Source: Mycosynbacter sp964593465
GTDB taxonomy: Bacteria > Patescibacteriota > Saccharimonadia > Saccharimonadales > Saccharimonadaceae
Reading direction: 5' to 3'
Length of the DNA: 64,000 nucleotides
Assembly (NCBI GenBank): GCA_964593465.1
Contig: CAZQJY010000001.1
Location: forward strand, 124,001-188,000
The notes beneath the pieces were generated by a model. It ran no database searches. It had not been told where the DNA came from and worked only from the letters and a program-made list of their open reading frames with translations. The position numbers and the translations under genes are program-made. Below, piece after piece: positions 25,321 through 34,330 of the stretch (position 1 is the stretch's first letter; the number at the start of each line of letters is the position of its first letter).

Positions 25321-26274
25321 ATGATAGAGGGATACACGGTGAATACAAGAGAGGGTTTGAGGCAATTTGAGCCAACAGGCGAGCTTGATGGTATGAGACG
25401 AGATATGACGGCCAGCAGGCCGTTTTACGCTATTGACCCACCTGGCGCCGCAGAGATTGATGATGCAGTTCGTATTACCCCTCTGGACGATAATAATGCG
25501 TTTCGTATAGAGGTAGCGGTCGCAGATGGTACGCAGATAGACCCAAGCGGTGAGTGCTTTCGCCATGCGCTCAAGGTTGGGCATAGCGTCTATTTTGACT
25601 CCACTGATGTAGAAAATCAGCTTATGCTAGACAGAGATGTACTACGTGCTGTGTCGCTTGGTGGTGCTGCATGTCGCGCCACGGTATTGTCGCAGGTATA
25701 TGACTATAACGCCCGCAAGCAGGGTGAGTTACAAGTGCAGCCTGCATGGGTTGATGTGAAGAATGTTGAATATAGTGAGCCAGACCCTGGGTATATACAG
25801 ATGGTGCTAGACAGCAGGCGGGCGATTCACTCGCTTGAGCGTGCAGTTTTTGGCCGTAAGCAAGGCGCTGGGGGTTTCTGGCGACATTCTAATTCTGGTG
25901 AGAAGCTGGTGGCTACAAGTATGGCATGGAGCAATCAGGCGATGGCGGGTTGGTTTATCAAGCATAATGTCCCGGTGATGCTACGAGTCCACCAGCCCGA
26001 CCAACCGTTCCGTGCAGGAGATGGTGAGGATGCTCGCATTATCCATGGACATTACTCACATAGGCGCAAGGGGCATTCGGCGTTTGCAGGAGACTACGCG
26101 CATTTTACATCGCCTTTACGTCGGGCGGCGGACCTGGTGATGCATCAGCAGTGGGCTACTGTGCATACAACGGGTCAGCCGCGCTACAGTGTAGGGCAAA
26201 TCAAGAAGCTAGCTCGCGCCATGACATTACTACAAGGGCCTGGCGTGAGTGACGAGTCGCACATAGCGAGTTAG
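25321..26274 (+). CDS. Minimal RNB-domain ribonuclease (RNase II/R family)
   Basis: A 317-aa protein containing the RNB exoribonuclease core without the cold-shock and S1 RNA-binding domains of RNase II and RNase R. The active-site segment AIDPPGAAEIDDAV keeps D39, D47 and D48, but the second acidic position is Glu (E45). The C-terminal arginine block DYAHFTSPLRRAADLVMH is well preserved. It may degrade short RNA or act with a partner. A leaderless start at ATG 25321 is likely; a GTG at 25339 behind GAGGG is an alternative. It is followed after 38 nt by the nucleotidyltransferase. Confidence 0.82.
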   Translation: MIEGYTVNTREGLRQFEPTGELDGMRRDMTASRPFYAIDPPGAAEIDDAVRITPLDDNNAFRIEVAVADGTQIDPSGECFRHALKVGHSVYFDSTDVENQLMLDRDVLRAVSLGGAACRATVLSQVYDYNARKQGELQVQPAWVDVKNVEYSEPDPGYIQMVLDSRRAIHSLERAVFGRKQGAGGFWRHSNSGEKLVATSMAWSNQAMAGWFIKHNVPVMLRVHQPDQPFRAGDGEDARIIHGHYSHRRKGHSAFAGDYAHFTSPLRRAADLVMHQQWATVHTTGQPRYSVGQIKKLARAMTLLQGPGVSDESHIAS

Positions 26275-26312
26275 GGTATACTAGAGAGTAGGAATCTACA
26301 GGAGGGACGCAC

Positions 26313-26750
26313 ATGAAAGTAGTGATAGTAAGTGGTTTTTTCAACCCCCTACATGGCGGACACTTAGACATGATTGAGGCGGCTGCAAAGTTAGGTGATA
26401 GGCTGATTGTGATTGTAAACAACGACAAGCAGCAAGTAGAGAAAAAGGGCAAGGTGATACTCGTTGAGACAAGTCGCGCACGACTTCTTCGAGCGCTGCG
26501 TGTTGTCGACGAGGTGTTTATTGCCATAGATGATGACATGACGGTGATTCAATCACTTGATTTTCTTGCCAGCCAGTATCCAGACGATGAGCTAATATTT
26601 GCCAATGGTGGTGATCGTGATTCGGAAAAAGTAGTGCCAGAAACAGAAGTATGTGAAAAAAACAACATAGAAATGCTATTTGGTATTGGTGGTGACAACA
26701 AGGCTGACTCCTCAACTCGTATCAATCAGGCGTTAGGACATACAAAGTAG
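26313..26750 (+). CDS. Cytidylyltransferase-like nucleotidyltransferase
   Basis: A 145-aa protein of the small nucleotidyltransferase superfamily (RfaE-C/TagD type). It has the HxGH motif in GFFNPLHGGHLDMIEAA (HGGH) and a second signature DSSTRIN near the C-terminus, like the ISSTxI of the family. It activates a phosphorylated sugar or alcohol with CTP or ATP; the substrate is unknown. A classic AGGAGGG Shine-Dalgarno follows a TATACT box. glmS begins 1 nt after the stop, so the two are co-translated, consistent with sugar-nucleotide metabolism. Confidence 0.85.
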   Translation: MKVVIVSGFFNPLHGGHLDMIEAAAKLGDRLIVIVNNDKQQVEKKGKVILVETSRARLLRALRVVDEVFIAIDDDMTVIQSLDFLASQYPDDELIFANGGDRDSEKVVPETEVCEKNNIEMLFGIGGDNKADSSTRINQALGHTK

Positions 26751-26751
26751 T

Positions 26752-28578
26752 ATGTGTGGCATCGTAGGCTACATCGGTAACCAGCAGGCGCAGCCGATGC
26801 TCATTAGTGGTCTGAAACGGCTCGAATATCGCGGCTATGACTCAGCTGGTATTGTGACACTTGGTAGTAATAATCGGCCTAATCCAACACTCCTACGTGC
26901 CAAAGGTAAGGTGGCTGGGCTTGAGACGCTCGCTGCGACAAAACCCAGAGAAGACACAGTCGGTATAGGTCATACCCGCTGGGCGACGCACGGCGAGCCT
27001 GCTGAGCGCAACGCGCATCCGCATGCAAGTGGCGATGTGTACCTTGTGCACAATGGTATTATCGAAAATTACAAAGTACTCAAAGAAAAGCTGTCGGATC
27101 ATGAATTCACAAGTGATACTGACAGTGAGGTGCTTGCTGCGCTTATAGCTTCTTTTTACGTTGAGTCAACCAGTCTTGAGAGGGCGGTCATCCAGGCACT
27201 GCAGCTCGTAGAGGGAACATATGGTATTGCTGTAGTGTCACATCGCGAGCCAGACCAGATTATAGTAGCTCGCAAAGGTAGTCCACTTATCATTGGCTTG
27301 GGTAAAGACGAGGTAGTGATTGCCAGTGATGCGTCGGCGCTGATTGGTCATACTACAAACGCAATTTACCTCAATGACGGTGAGTTAGCAGTATGTACTC
27401 GTGGTAATGTAGCACTGAAAAATCTTGATGCGCAGCCACTTACTGCAAAAGTGGAGCAGATTGAAGCCGAGATGTCGGTCATCCAGAAACAAGGCTACGA
27501 GCACTTTTTGCTCAAGGAGATTATGGAGCAGCCCATGACGCTCCGCTCGACGCTGAGTGGACGAGTTGTGCCAGAGGAAAACAGAGCACACCTGGGCGGG
27601 CTCAATATGACGGATAACGAGTTGCGGCAGGTAGAACATGTGATTATCATTGGTTGTGGTACGGCGTATTATGCGGGCTTACTTGCGTCGTATTACTTAG
27701 AGCAGCTGGTAGATGGGCTGACGGTTGACGTAGAGATTGCATCAGAGCTGCGCTATCGTTCGTTTCATGTGCCCAAAAATTCTGTCGCGTTGGTAGTGAG
27801 TCAATCTGGTGAGACGGCTGATACCCTGGCATGTCTACGCGAGGTGAAGCGGCGCGGTGTGCGTACACTTGGTGTCATTAACTCAGTAGGGTCAACTATT
27901 GCACGTGAGGTAGACGGCGGTGTATATGTGCATGCTGGTCCAGAAATATCCGTAGCGAGCACCAAAGCTTTTACGAGCCAGGTAGTGGCCATGACGGTAT
28001 TTGCTCTTCAATTAGCAGAAGCAAGGGGGGTGAGTGCACAAGATTTACATGAGTATGTGTCGGAGCTTGCGGAGCTACCCTCTGAGATAGAAAAGGTGTT
28101 GATTGAGTTGCCGCATGAAGTGGAAACAGTTGCCAAAAAATATGCCAATTATGAACATGCGCTATTTCTGGGGCGTGACACGCTATACCCAGTGGCCCTC
28201 GAGGGCGCACTCAAGCTTAAAGAAATTAGCTACATACAGGCCGAAGGTTATGCGGGTGGCGAACTTAAGCACGGACCACTGGCACTGGTAGACGATAGAT
28301 TCTTTGAGTTTATGTTGCTACAAGACAACTGGTTATTCGACAAAAGTGTCAGTAATCTAGCAGAAGTAAATGCGCGTGGTGGACACGTATTGGTGATTAC
28401 CAACAGTGACAAGCAGATCGAAGCCGAGACAATCATTCGCATCGATACTAAGCTAAACTTCTTGGCGCCAATTGTATTCAATGTGGTACAGCAACTGTTT
28501 GCCTACTATGTATCGGTGGTGCGCGGCAATGAGATTGACCAGCCACGTAATTTGGCCAAAAGTGTAACGGTGGAGTAG
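26752..28578 (+). CDS. glmS: Glucosamine-fructose-6-phosphate aminotransferase
   Basis: GlmS makes glucosamine-6-phosphate from fructose-6-phosphate and glutamine, the entry to UDP-GlcNAc and peptidoglycan. The 608 aa cover the glutaminase domain (MCGIVGYIG with catalytic Cys2, HTRWATHGEP) and two SIS isomerase domains (GCGTAYYAGL, SQSGETADTL and the C-terminal LAKSVTVE). The length is normal. It starts 1 nt after the nucleotidyltransferase stop, so there is no room for a glmS ribozyme upstream. Confidence 0.97.
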   Translation: MCGIVGYIGNQQAQPMLISGLKRLEYRGYDSAGIVTLGSNNRPNPTLLRAKGKVAGLETLAATKPREDTVGIGHTRWATHGEPAERNAHPHASGDVYLVHNGIIENYKVLKEKLSDHEFTSDTDSEVLAALIASFYVESTSLERAVIQALQLVEGTYGIAVVSHREPDQIIVARKGSPLIIGLGKDEVVIASDASALIGHTTNAIYLNDGELAVCTRGNVALKNLDAQPLTAKVEQIEAEMSVIQKQGYEHFLLKEIMEQPMTLRSTLSGRVVPEENRAHLGGLNMTDNELRQVEHVIIIGCGTAYYAGLLASYYLEQLVDGLTVDVEIASELRYRSFHVPKNSVALVVSQSGETADTLACLREVKRRGVRTLGVINSVGSTIAREVDGGVYVHAGPEISVASTKAFTSQVVAMTVFALQLAEARGVSAQDLHEYVSELAELPSEIEKVLIELPHEVETVAKKYANYEHALFLGRDTLYPVALEGALKLKEISYIQAEGYAGGELKHGPLALVDDRFFEFMLLQDNWLFDKSVSNLAEVNARGGHVLVITNSDKQIEAETIIRIDTKLNFLAPIVFNVVQQLFAYYVSVVRGNEIDQPRNLAKSVTVE

Positions 28579-28607
28579 ACCGTTTGTGTATATAGACATA
28601 AGCTTGG

Positions 28608-28613
28608 TATAAT
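28608..28613 (+). promoter_or_regulatory. -10 box for the LCP gene
   Basis: TGGTATAAT (TATAAT 28608-28613) with a TTGTGT element about 18 nt upstream. The ATG at 28629 lies 15 nt downstream. Confidence 0.6.
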
Positions 28614-28628
28614 GGTCGCTAGTTATTT

Positions 28629-29918
28629 ATGGTTGCTAGAAAAAAAGTAGGACAAGATATATCAATGAGGCAAGGTGCACCAGTGCATAAGCCTGTTAGT
28701 GCAGGCACGGCGCCAAAAGCTGCATCACGGCAACAGGCTGCACGCCGTCCAGCAGCTGACTTAGCCGGCGTCAGTAAAAGAGATCTAGATGATACTCTCG
28801 AGGCAATTGCTCCTCTAGATAATTTGACCAAAAAATCTAGCAACACCAAATCACGCAAAAAATGGTCAAAAAAGAAAAAGATTATAGTATGGTCTATCAC
28901 AGGTATATTGTCTGTACTTCTCTTGATTGGTGTCATTGTAGGTATTTGGGCACTCCAAAATGGCAACAAGATTTTTCAGGGTGGTGTGTTTGATGCGTTT
29001 GTCAAAAAAGAGCCCCTTCAGCGCGATGCAAATGGCCGTAGTAATATCGTAATATTTGGTACGTCAGAAGATGACGAAGGACATAAGGGTGCACTACTGA
29101 CAGATTCCATTATGATATTGAGTGTTAATCAAGATACGGGTGCCTCAAACATTTTGAGTATCCCGCGAGACTTGTGGGTAGAGTATGATCAGCCGTGTAG
29201 CTCTGGCAATCAAGGTAAGATTAACGCCGTATACGTGTGTGCGCTCGAAAATAATGGTGGCAACGAAGAGGCTGCATCAAAAGCATTTATGTCCAAACTA
29301 ACGACGGTCACAGGCCTGGATGTACAATACTACGCGCGGCTTAACTATACGGTAATTCGCGATACCGTGAACTCATTGGGCGGTATAGAGGTAAATATCG
29401 ATAGTCGTGACCCTCGTGGTATTTATGACATCAATACCAAACTAACGCTACCAAATGGCGTCAATCAGATCGACGGTGAGACGGCACTCAAGCTCTCTAG
29501 GGCACGCAATGCAAAAGGTGGCTATGGTCTTGAGCGTAGTAATTTTGATCGCGAAAAAAGCCAGCGCCTTATCCTAAAAGGCGTACAGAAAAAAGCACTC
29601 AGCACTGGTACTCTCGCAAATCCTGTTCGTGTCATGAGTCTACTCGACTCATTGGGTAACAACGTGCATACAAATGTAAAAGGCTCCGAGCTACAGACAG
29701 TTATCAAGGTAGCGGCTGGTATTCAGCCTGATAACATCGACACAATCTCACTGAGCGACACAGAAAATTCGCTTGTGCAGACAGATAGGCAAGGAGCACA
29801 GAGTATTGTACGTCCTGTCAAAGGCCTCTTGGATTACTCGGGTATTATCGAGTTTGTACTTGCTCAGGTTAAGGCAACCGACGCCGCTAAGGCTCAAAGC
29901 CAAACCACCTCTCAGTAG
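28629..29918 (+). CDS. LytR-CpsA-Psr (LCP) family glycopolymer ligase
   Basis: LCP proteins transfer teichoic acids or capsule from a polyprenyl carrier to peptidoglycan outside the membrane. This 429-aa protein has an 84-residue basic cytoplasmic tail, one membrane segment (about 85-109) and an extracellular LCP domain. That domain shows LLTDSIMILSVNQDTG, the SIPRDLWVEY region, NYTVIRDTVNSLGGIEVNI and the conserved arginines of ALKLSRARN and ERSNFDREKSQR. It directly precedes the teichoic-acid-like cluster, which fits a role in attaching that polymer to the wall. Confidence 0.92.
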   Translation: MVARKKVGQDISMRQGAPVHKPVSAGTAPKAASRQQAARRPAADLAGVSKRDLDDTLEAIAPLDNLTKKSSNTKSRKKWSKKKKIIVWSITGILSVLLLIGVIVGIWALQNGNKIFQGGVFDAFVKKEPLQRDANGRSNIVIFGTSEDDEGHKGALLTDSIMILSVNQDTGASNILSIPRDLWVEYDQPCSSGNQGKINAVYVCALENNGGNEEAASKAFMSKLTTVTGLDVQYYARLNYTVIRDTVNSLGGIEVNIDSRDPRGIYDINTKLTLPNGVNQIDGETALKLSRARNAKGGYGLERSNFDREKSQRLILKGVQKKALSTGTLANPVRVMSLLDSLGNNVHTNVKGSELQTVIKVAAGIQPDNIDTISLSDTENSLVQTDRQGAQSIVRPVKGLLDYSGIIEFVLAQVKATDAAKAQSQTTSQ

Positions 29919-29948
29919 TAGTTTTTATGCTATTATAGACTCTACAAT

Positions 29949-31049
29949 ATGTATATATTTCTGTCTGTGCTGAAATACATTGCCCGATTTATTTATGCGC
30001 TTCTCAAACTACTCCCTGTGCGCAAAAAAGTCGTGCTCATGAGTCGTCGACAGTCTCAGACGTCTACGGATTTTCGACTTGTCGCAGAATACATTGCGGC
30101 AAATTACCCAGAGTATGAAGTAGTAATCCTAAATCACAAGATGCAAAACCAGTATCGCCATGCACTTGATGTTATGTCTGAGATGTACCACTTGGCCACC
30201 GCAAAGGCCGTGGTGGTAGACAGCTATACCATTTCTGTGAGTATACTTCACCACAGAAAGTCCCTTATAGTGGTCCAGATATGGCATGCGCTCGGAGCTA
30301 TTAAAGAGTTTGGACATCAGGTGATAGGACGTCCAGAGGGTAGCTCACGCGAGATTGCCGATATGATGCACATGCACCAAAACTATACATACGTTACCTG
30401 TGGCGGCAAGCCGACAATATCGATTTTTGCCAACGCGTTTGATGTTGATCCAGCAACTGTACTGCCAATAGGCATGCCGAGAGTAGACTACTTGCTCGAT
30501 CCAAACGGTGCAAAAGCGGCTTCAAAAGAATTCACGCGCAAATACGCTCGCCGTATCAAAAACAAAAAAGTCATTCTCTATGCACCAACATTTCGTAAAA
30601 AAGCCAAGATATACCCCACGGAACTCATAGATGCGATAGACTTCGACAAGTACGTGCTTGTTGTGAAGCAGCACCAGCACGACAAGACTGCTATTTCGGC
30701 CAAAAAAGGTGTCATAGTGGAAAACAATATGGATGTGCTAGACCTCTTGCCCGCAGTAGACTATGTCATCACAGATTACTCTGCCACAGTTTTTGAAGCT
30801 GCACTGCTAGCAAAGCCCCTATTCTTCTGGGCGTACGACCGCAAAAAATACGTGAATAGGCGTGGCTTCGCGCTTGATTATGATGCCGAAATGCCAGGTG
30901 TTATTTCTACCAGTGCCGAGCGCATCACACAAGCTATTGAGGATAAAGAGTACGACAAGAAGCGTATCAAAGCATTTGCCAAAAAATACGTAACCGTGCA
31001 AGACGGCACCTGTACTCAGCGGATTGTCAATCTCCTTGAGCTGCAGTAG
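29949..31049 (+). CDS. CDP-glycerol glycerophosphotransferase family protein
   Basis: A 366-aa GT-B transferase of the TagB/TagF type, which moves glycerol-phosphate from CDP-glycerol to a lipid-linked acceptor. Visible are an N-terminal amphipathic or apolar stretch (residues 1-20), QIWHALGAIKEFG, PIGMPRVDYLLDP, ILYAPTFRKKAK and DYVITDYSATVFEAALL (the DYSS-type motif). It opens the teichoic-acid-like gene set and is followed 49 nt later by tarD. Whether it primes or polymerises cannot be told. A TATTAT box lies 12 nt before the ATG. Confidence 0.88.
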   Translation: MYIFLSVLKYIARFIYALLKLLPVRKKVVLMSRRQSQTSTDFRLVAEYIAANYPEYEVVILNHKMQNQYRHALDVMSEMYHLATAKAVVVDSYTISVSILHHRKSLIVVQIWHALGAIKEFGHQVIGRPEGSSREIADMMHMHQNYTYVTCGGKPTISIFANAFDVDPATVLPIGMPRVDYLLDPNGAKAASKEFTRKYARRIKNKKVILYAPTFRKKAKIYPTELIDAIDFDKYVLVVKQHQHDKTAISAKKGVIVENNMDVLDLLPAVDYVITDYSATVFEAALLAKPLFFWAYDRKKYVNRRGFALDYDAEMPGVISTSAERITQAIEDKEYDKKRIKAFAKKYVTVQDGTCTQRIVNLLELQ

Positions 31050-31098
31050 TGTGTGGTAAAATAGATAGCAATATACTTTTTTCAACAAAGGCGGATAT

Positions 31099-31551
31099 AT
31101 GAAACGCATACTTACTTACGGCACTTTCGACCTCATGCACTATGGTCATATCAATCTGCTCAAGCGCGCTCGCGAACAAGGCGACTATTTGGTCGTAGCT
31201 GTTTCTACAGAGGAGTTTAATAGGCTAAAAGGTAAAGAGACGTACCACAATTATGATACCCGAAAAATCATGCTTGAAGCTGTGCGTTATGTAGATCTAG
31301 TAATCCCCGAAGAGCAATGGGATCAAAAGATAGATGATGTCAAAAACTATCACATTGATGCTGTAGTGATGGGGGACGATTGGGCAGGTAATGAAAAGTT
31401 TGAGGTGTTACGAGAATACTGTGATGTGGTGTACTTGCCTCGGACGACAGGCATTTCGACTACCAAGATCAAAGATGACCTAAGCGCCATACAGACAGAA
31501 GTAGAGATTATCAAAGAGGATATTGAAGCCATTCGGAATTCGCGAAAATAA
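31099..31551 (+). CDS. tarD: Glycerol-3-phosphate cytidylyltransferase
   Basis: This enzyme makes CDP-glycerol from CTP and glycerol-3-phosphate, the donor for glycerol-phosphate polymers. Its match to Bacillus TagD is strong throughout: TYGTFDLMHYGHINLLKRA with HYGH, VMGDDWAG, and the diagnostic PRTTGISTTKIK. A 20-residue charged tail follows. The gene has a TGTGGTAAAAT promoter box with a leader of about 40 nt and an AAAGGCGG ribosome site. It sits among four transferases that could use its product. Confidence 0.95.
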   Translation: MKRILTYGTFDLMHYGHINLLKRAREQGDYLVVAVSTEEFNRLKGKETYHNYDTRKIMLEAVRYVDLVIPEEQWDQKIDDVKNYHIDAVVMGDDWAGNEKFEVLREYCDVVYLPRTTGISTTKIKDDLSAIQTEVEIIKEDIEAIRNSRK

Positions 31552-31560
31552 CTAGCTATT

Positions 31561-32358
31561 ATGTGGAAATTTATTAAACTCCATGCCAAAGACATCCGCC
31601 GTATCTTCTATCTTGCGGAAGCAGATCTTGTTAAAACCTATCGTGGCTCGGCCCTAGGATGGGCATGGGCGCTGGTACAACCACTACTCATGGTAGTAGT
31701 GTACTGGTTTGTATTTCGTATCGGGTGGAAAGTTACCACAGGTAACGATCAGCCAGATTTCTTCCCGTGGCTACTTGTGGGTATGGTAGCATGGTTTTTC
31801 ATGACTGATATGTTGTCAAAAGGTACTAATTCACTCAAAAACTACAGCTATCTTATCACCAAGATGAAATTTCCTATCTCTATCATCCCCACATTTGTGG
31901 CACTTGCTAAGCTAGAGGTACATTTGTCGTTACTATTCATGGTACTCCTATACCTTGGGTTTGTATCGCATGATGTATCAATCTACTGGATTCAGCTGCC
32001 GCTCTATACACTGCTGATGGTGGCCTTTTTCATTACATGGTCTCTTTTTGCCTCACCACTTGCTGTTATTAGTAAAGATTTCGCCAATCTTGTTCGTTCT
32101 ACGACACGTGTACTGTTTTGGCTATCTGCTATCCTTTGGAATATCAACAACGTTGATATTCCATGGCTCCAGACGATTATGCTATTTAACCCTATATCAT
32201 TTTTTGTCGAAGGCTACCGCAAGGCACTGCTTGGTCATGAATGGTTCTTCGAGGATACTACAGCACTCGGGGCATTTGCGTTGGTGTTTGCAATTATGAT
32301 CATCTTGGCATATATAACGTTTAAGCGAGCTCGTACTGAGCTGGTGGACGCACTGTAG
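31561..32358 (+). CDS. ABC-2 type teichoic acid/polysaccharide exporter permease (TagG-like)
   Basis: A 265-aa permease of the second exporter in the window. The N-terminal pattern LVKTYRGSALGWAWALVQPLLM and about six membrane spans are typical of TagG/Wzm. It forms a pair with the ATPase 8 nt downstream. Placement just after tarD suggests it exports the polyol-phosphate polymer. Confidence 0.9.
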   Translation: MWKFIKLHAKDIRRIFYLAEADLVKTYRGSALGWAWALVQPLLMVVVYWFVFRIGWKVTTGNDQPDFFPWLLVGMVAWFFMTDMLSKGTNSLKNYSYLITKMKFPISIIPTFVALAKLEVHLSLLFMVLLYLGFVSHDVSIYWIQLPLYTLLMVAFFITWSLFASPLAVISKDFANLVRSTTRVLFWLSAILWNINNVDIPWLQTIMLFNPISFFVEGYRKALLGHEWFFEDTTALGAFALVFAIMIILAYITFKRARTELVDAL

Positions 32359-32366
32359 GGATACAT

Positions 32367-33095
32367 ATGAAGACAGTTATACGTTTTACCAATGTTACTA
32401 AAGACTACCGCCTCTACAAGAGTGACAAAAAGCGCATCATGGCACTGATTTTTGGTGATAAAGTCCCGCATACAACAAAACATGCCAATAGCCACCTAAG
32501 TTTCGAGATTACTCAAGGCGAATCTGTTGCGATCCTTGGTCGTAATGGTGCAGGTAAGTCTACCATGCTCAAGATGGTTACGGGTGTAACATTCCCGACC
32601 AAGGGTGAGGTAGAAGTGAACGGTAAGGTTGGTGCGCTTCTAGAGCTTACGGCAGGGTTTGAAAAAGAATTTACCGGTCGTGAAAACATCGAATTAAAGG
32701 GTGTATTGCTTGGCATGAAGCCAAGTGCTATTAAAAAAATGACGCGTCAGGTGGTAGAGTTTGCAGAACTCGGTGAATACATCGATCAACCCCTCCGTAC
32801 CTACTCAAGTGGCATGAAAGCTCGTCTAGGCTTTGCGATTCATGCACACGCCAACCCAGACATACTTGTCATAGACGAGGCGCTAAGCGTGGGCGATGCC
32901 AAATTTCAGGAGAAAAGTCGTGTCAAAGTGCGCGAGATTATGGAACGAGATCACACAACGGTATTATTTGTGACACATTCCATGGAATCTGCCAAAGAAT
33001 TTTGCGATCGCGGTATCGTACTCAAAGCTGGTAAGATATATTACGATGGCCCTATCGAAAAAGCTGTCAAAAAGTACAAAGAATCACTCAAATAA
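32367..33095 (+). CDS. ABC exporter ATPase (TagH-like, short form)
   Basis: The 242-aa ATPase partner of the TagG-like permease. Walker A is GRNGAGKST (59-66), the signature YSSGMKARLGF, and Walker B ILVIDEALSVGD. Unlike the ATPase at 13144 it has no C-terminal glycan-recognition domain. The next gene begins 2 nt after its stop, so the export and polymer genes are tightly linked. Confidence 0.92.
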   Translation: MKTVIRFTNVTKDYRLYKSDKKRIMALIFGDKVPHTTKHANSHLSFEITQGESVAILGRNGAGKSTMLKMVTGVTFPTKGEVEVNGKVGALLELTAGFEKEFTGRENIELKGVLLGMKPSAIKKMTRQVVEFAELGEYIDQPLRTYSSGMKARLGFAIHAHANPDILVIDEALSVGDAKFQEKSRVKVREIMERDHTTVLFVTHSMESAKEFCDRGIVLKAGKIYYDGPIEKAVKKYKESLK

Positions 33096-33097
33096 TT

Positions 33098-34330
33098 ATG
33101 AAACCAGTCAAAAAATACCTCCGTACCATCGCCAAAAAATATCCAGCTACTCGCAAGGGTCTGCGTGCTTACCAGCGCACGCGTAGGAGGCTCCGAGCTG
33201 CAACCAACAAACTACGACCCATAGAGCCCAAAACAGTTGTGTTTGAGGCCTACAACGGCCGTGCCTATGCTTGTTCCCCCAAGGCTATCTACCAGCAAAT
33301 GCTTATCGATAAACGTTTCAGGGACCACCAGTTTGTATGGGTATTTCGTGACCCAGACAGCTACTCAGATATAGCCGCTAATCCGCGTACTAGCTTGGTA
33401 AAATACCGATCAGCTGCATACTACCGCACATTCGCCACTGCTAAATACTGGATAGTGAACGCTATGCTGCCACTCACTGTCACCAAGCGCCCAGAGCAAG
33501 TGATGCTGCAGTGTTGGCACGGCACCCCGCTCAAACGCCTACGCAACGACATTATAGAAAATACTCAAAATGCTATGAACAGCCTAGACGATTTTATCCG
33601 CAAAAACAAAGTCGATACAGCACGTTACAACTATATGATTTCGCCATCGCGCTTTGCGAGCGAAAAGTTTACTACTGCGTTTGATCTAATAGAGCTGGGC
33701 AAAGAAGACATACTCATAGAGACAGGCTACCCGCGCAACGACTTTCTCTATACCTACACAGACAAAGATGCTGCACGAGTAAAAAAGCAACTAAAGCTAC
33801 CAAAAGACAAAAAAGTACTACTTTATGCACCCACCTGGCGAGACGATCAGCATACGGCAGAGGAGGGCTATGTTTATGAATCTCCAGTAGACTTCGACTA
33901 TTTGCAGCAAAAGCTGGGCGACGACTACGTGATACTTTTCAGGGCACACTACATGGTCGCAGACAATTTCGACTTCGATAAATATGCCGGATTCATCTAC
34001 AACGTATCTGGCGTAGATGATGTCAATGACCTTTATATCATTAGTGATGCACTCATCACCGATTACTCTAGCGTGTTTTTCGACTATGCCAATCTGCGTC
34101 GCCCCATCCACTTCTTCATGTACGACAAAGAGCACTACGAGAAGGAGTTACGTGGTTTTTACCTAGACCTCGCGGAGTTGCCAGGCAAGATTGTCGAGAC
34201 GGAAAAAGAGCTTGTGGCGGATGTGCGACGTGGTAAAATGAGTAAAAATTATGACATGTTCTGCAGTAAGTTTACGTATTTAGATGATGATAACGCGACA
34301 GGGAGAGCAATAGAAAGGATTTATTCATGA
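33098..34330 (+). CDS. CDP-glycerol:poly(glycerophosphate) glycerophosphotransferase-like (TagF/TarF-like)
   Basis: A 410-aa transferase of the CDP-glycerol family. The N-terminal 40 residues are strongly basic, suited to membrane-surface binding. The catalytic part shows QCWHGTPLKRLRND, the donor-lobe LYAPTWRDDQH, FRAHYMVAD and ALITDYSSVFFDYA, which are close to TagF positions. It overlaps the next gene (CDP-ribitol synthesis) by the 4-nt ATGA, implying coupled expression, so the donor may be CDP-glycerol or CDP-ribitol. Confidence 0.9.
   Translation: MKPVKKYLRTIAKKYPATRKGLRAYQRTRRRLRAATNKLRPIEPKTVVFEAYNGRAYACSPKAIYQQMLIDKRFRDHQFVWVFRDPDSYSDIAANPRTSLVKYRSAAYYRTFATAKYWIVNAMLPLTVTKRPEQVMLQCWHGTPLKRLRNDIIENTQNAMNSLDDFIRKNKVDTARYNYMISPSRFASEKFTTAFDLIELGKEDILIETGYPRNDFLYTYTDKDAARVKKQLKLPKDKKVLLYAPTWRDDQHTAEEGYVYESPVDFDYLQQKLGDDYVILFRAHYMVADNFDFDKYAGFIYNVSGVDDVNDLYIISDALITDYSSVFFDYANLRRPIHFFMYDKEHYEKELRGFYLDLAELPGKIVETEKELVADVRRGKMSKNYDMFCSKFTYLDDDNATGRAIERIYS

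Noticed and set aside
26740..26752. glmS ribozyme upstream of glmS
   Set aside because: Only one base separates glmS from the preceding gene, so there is no space for the ribozyme.
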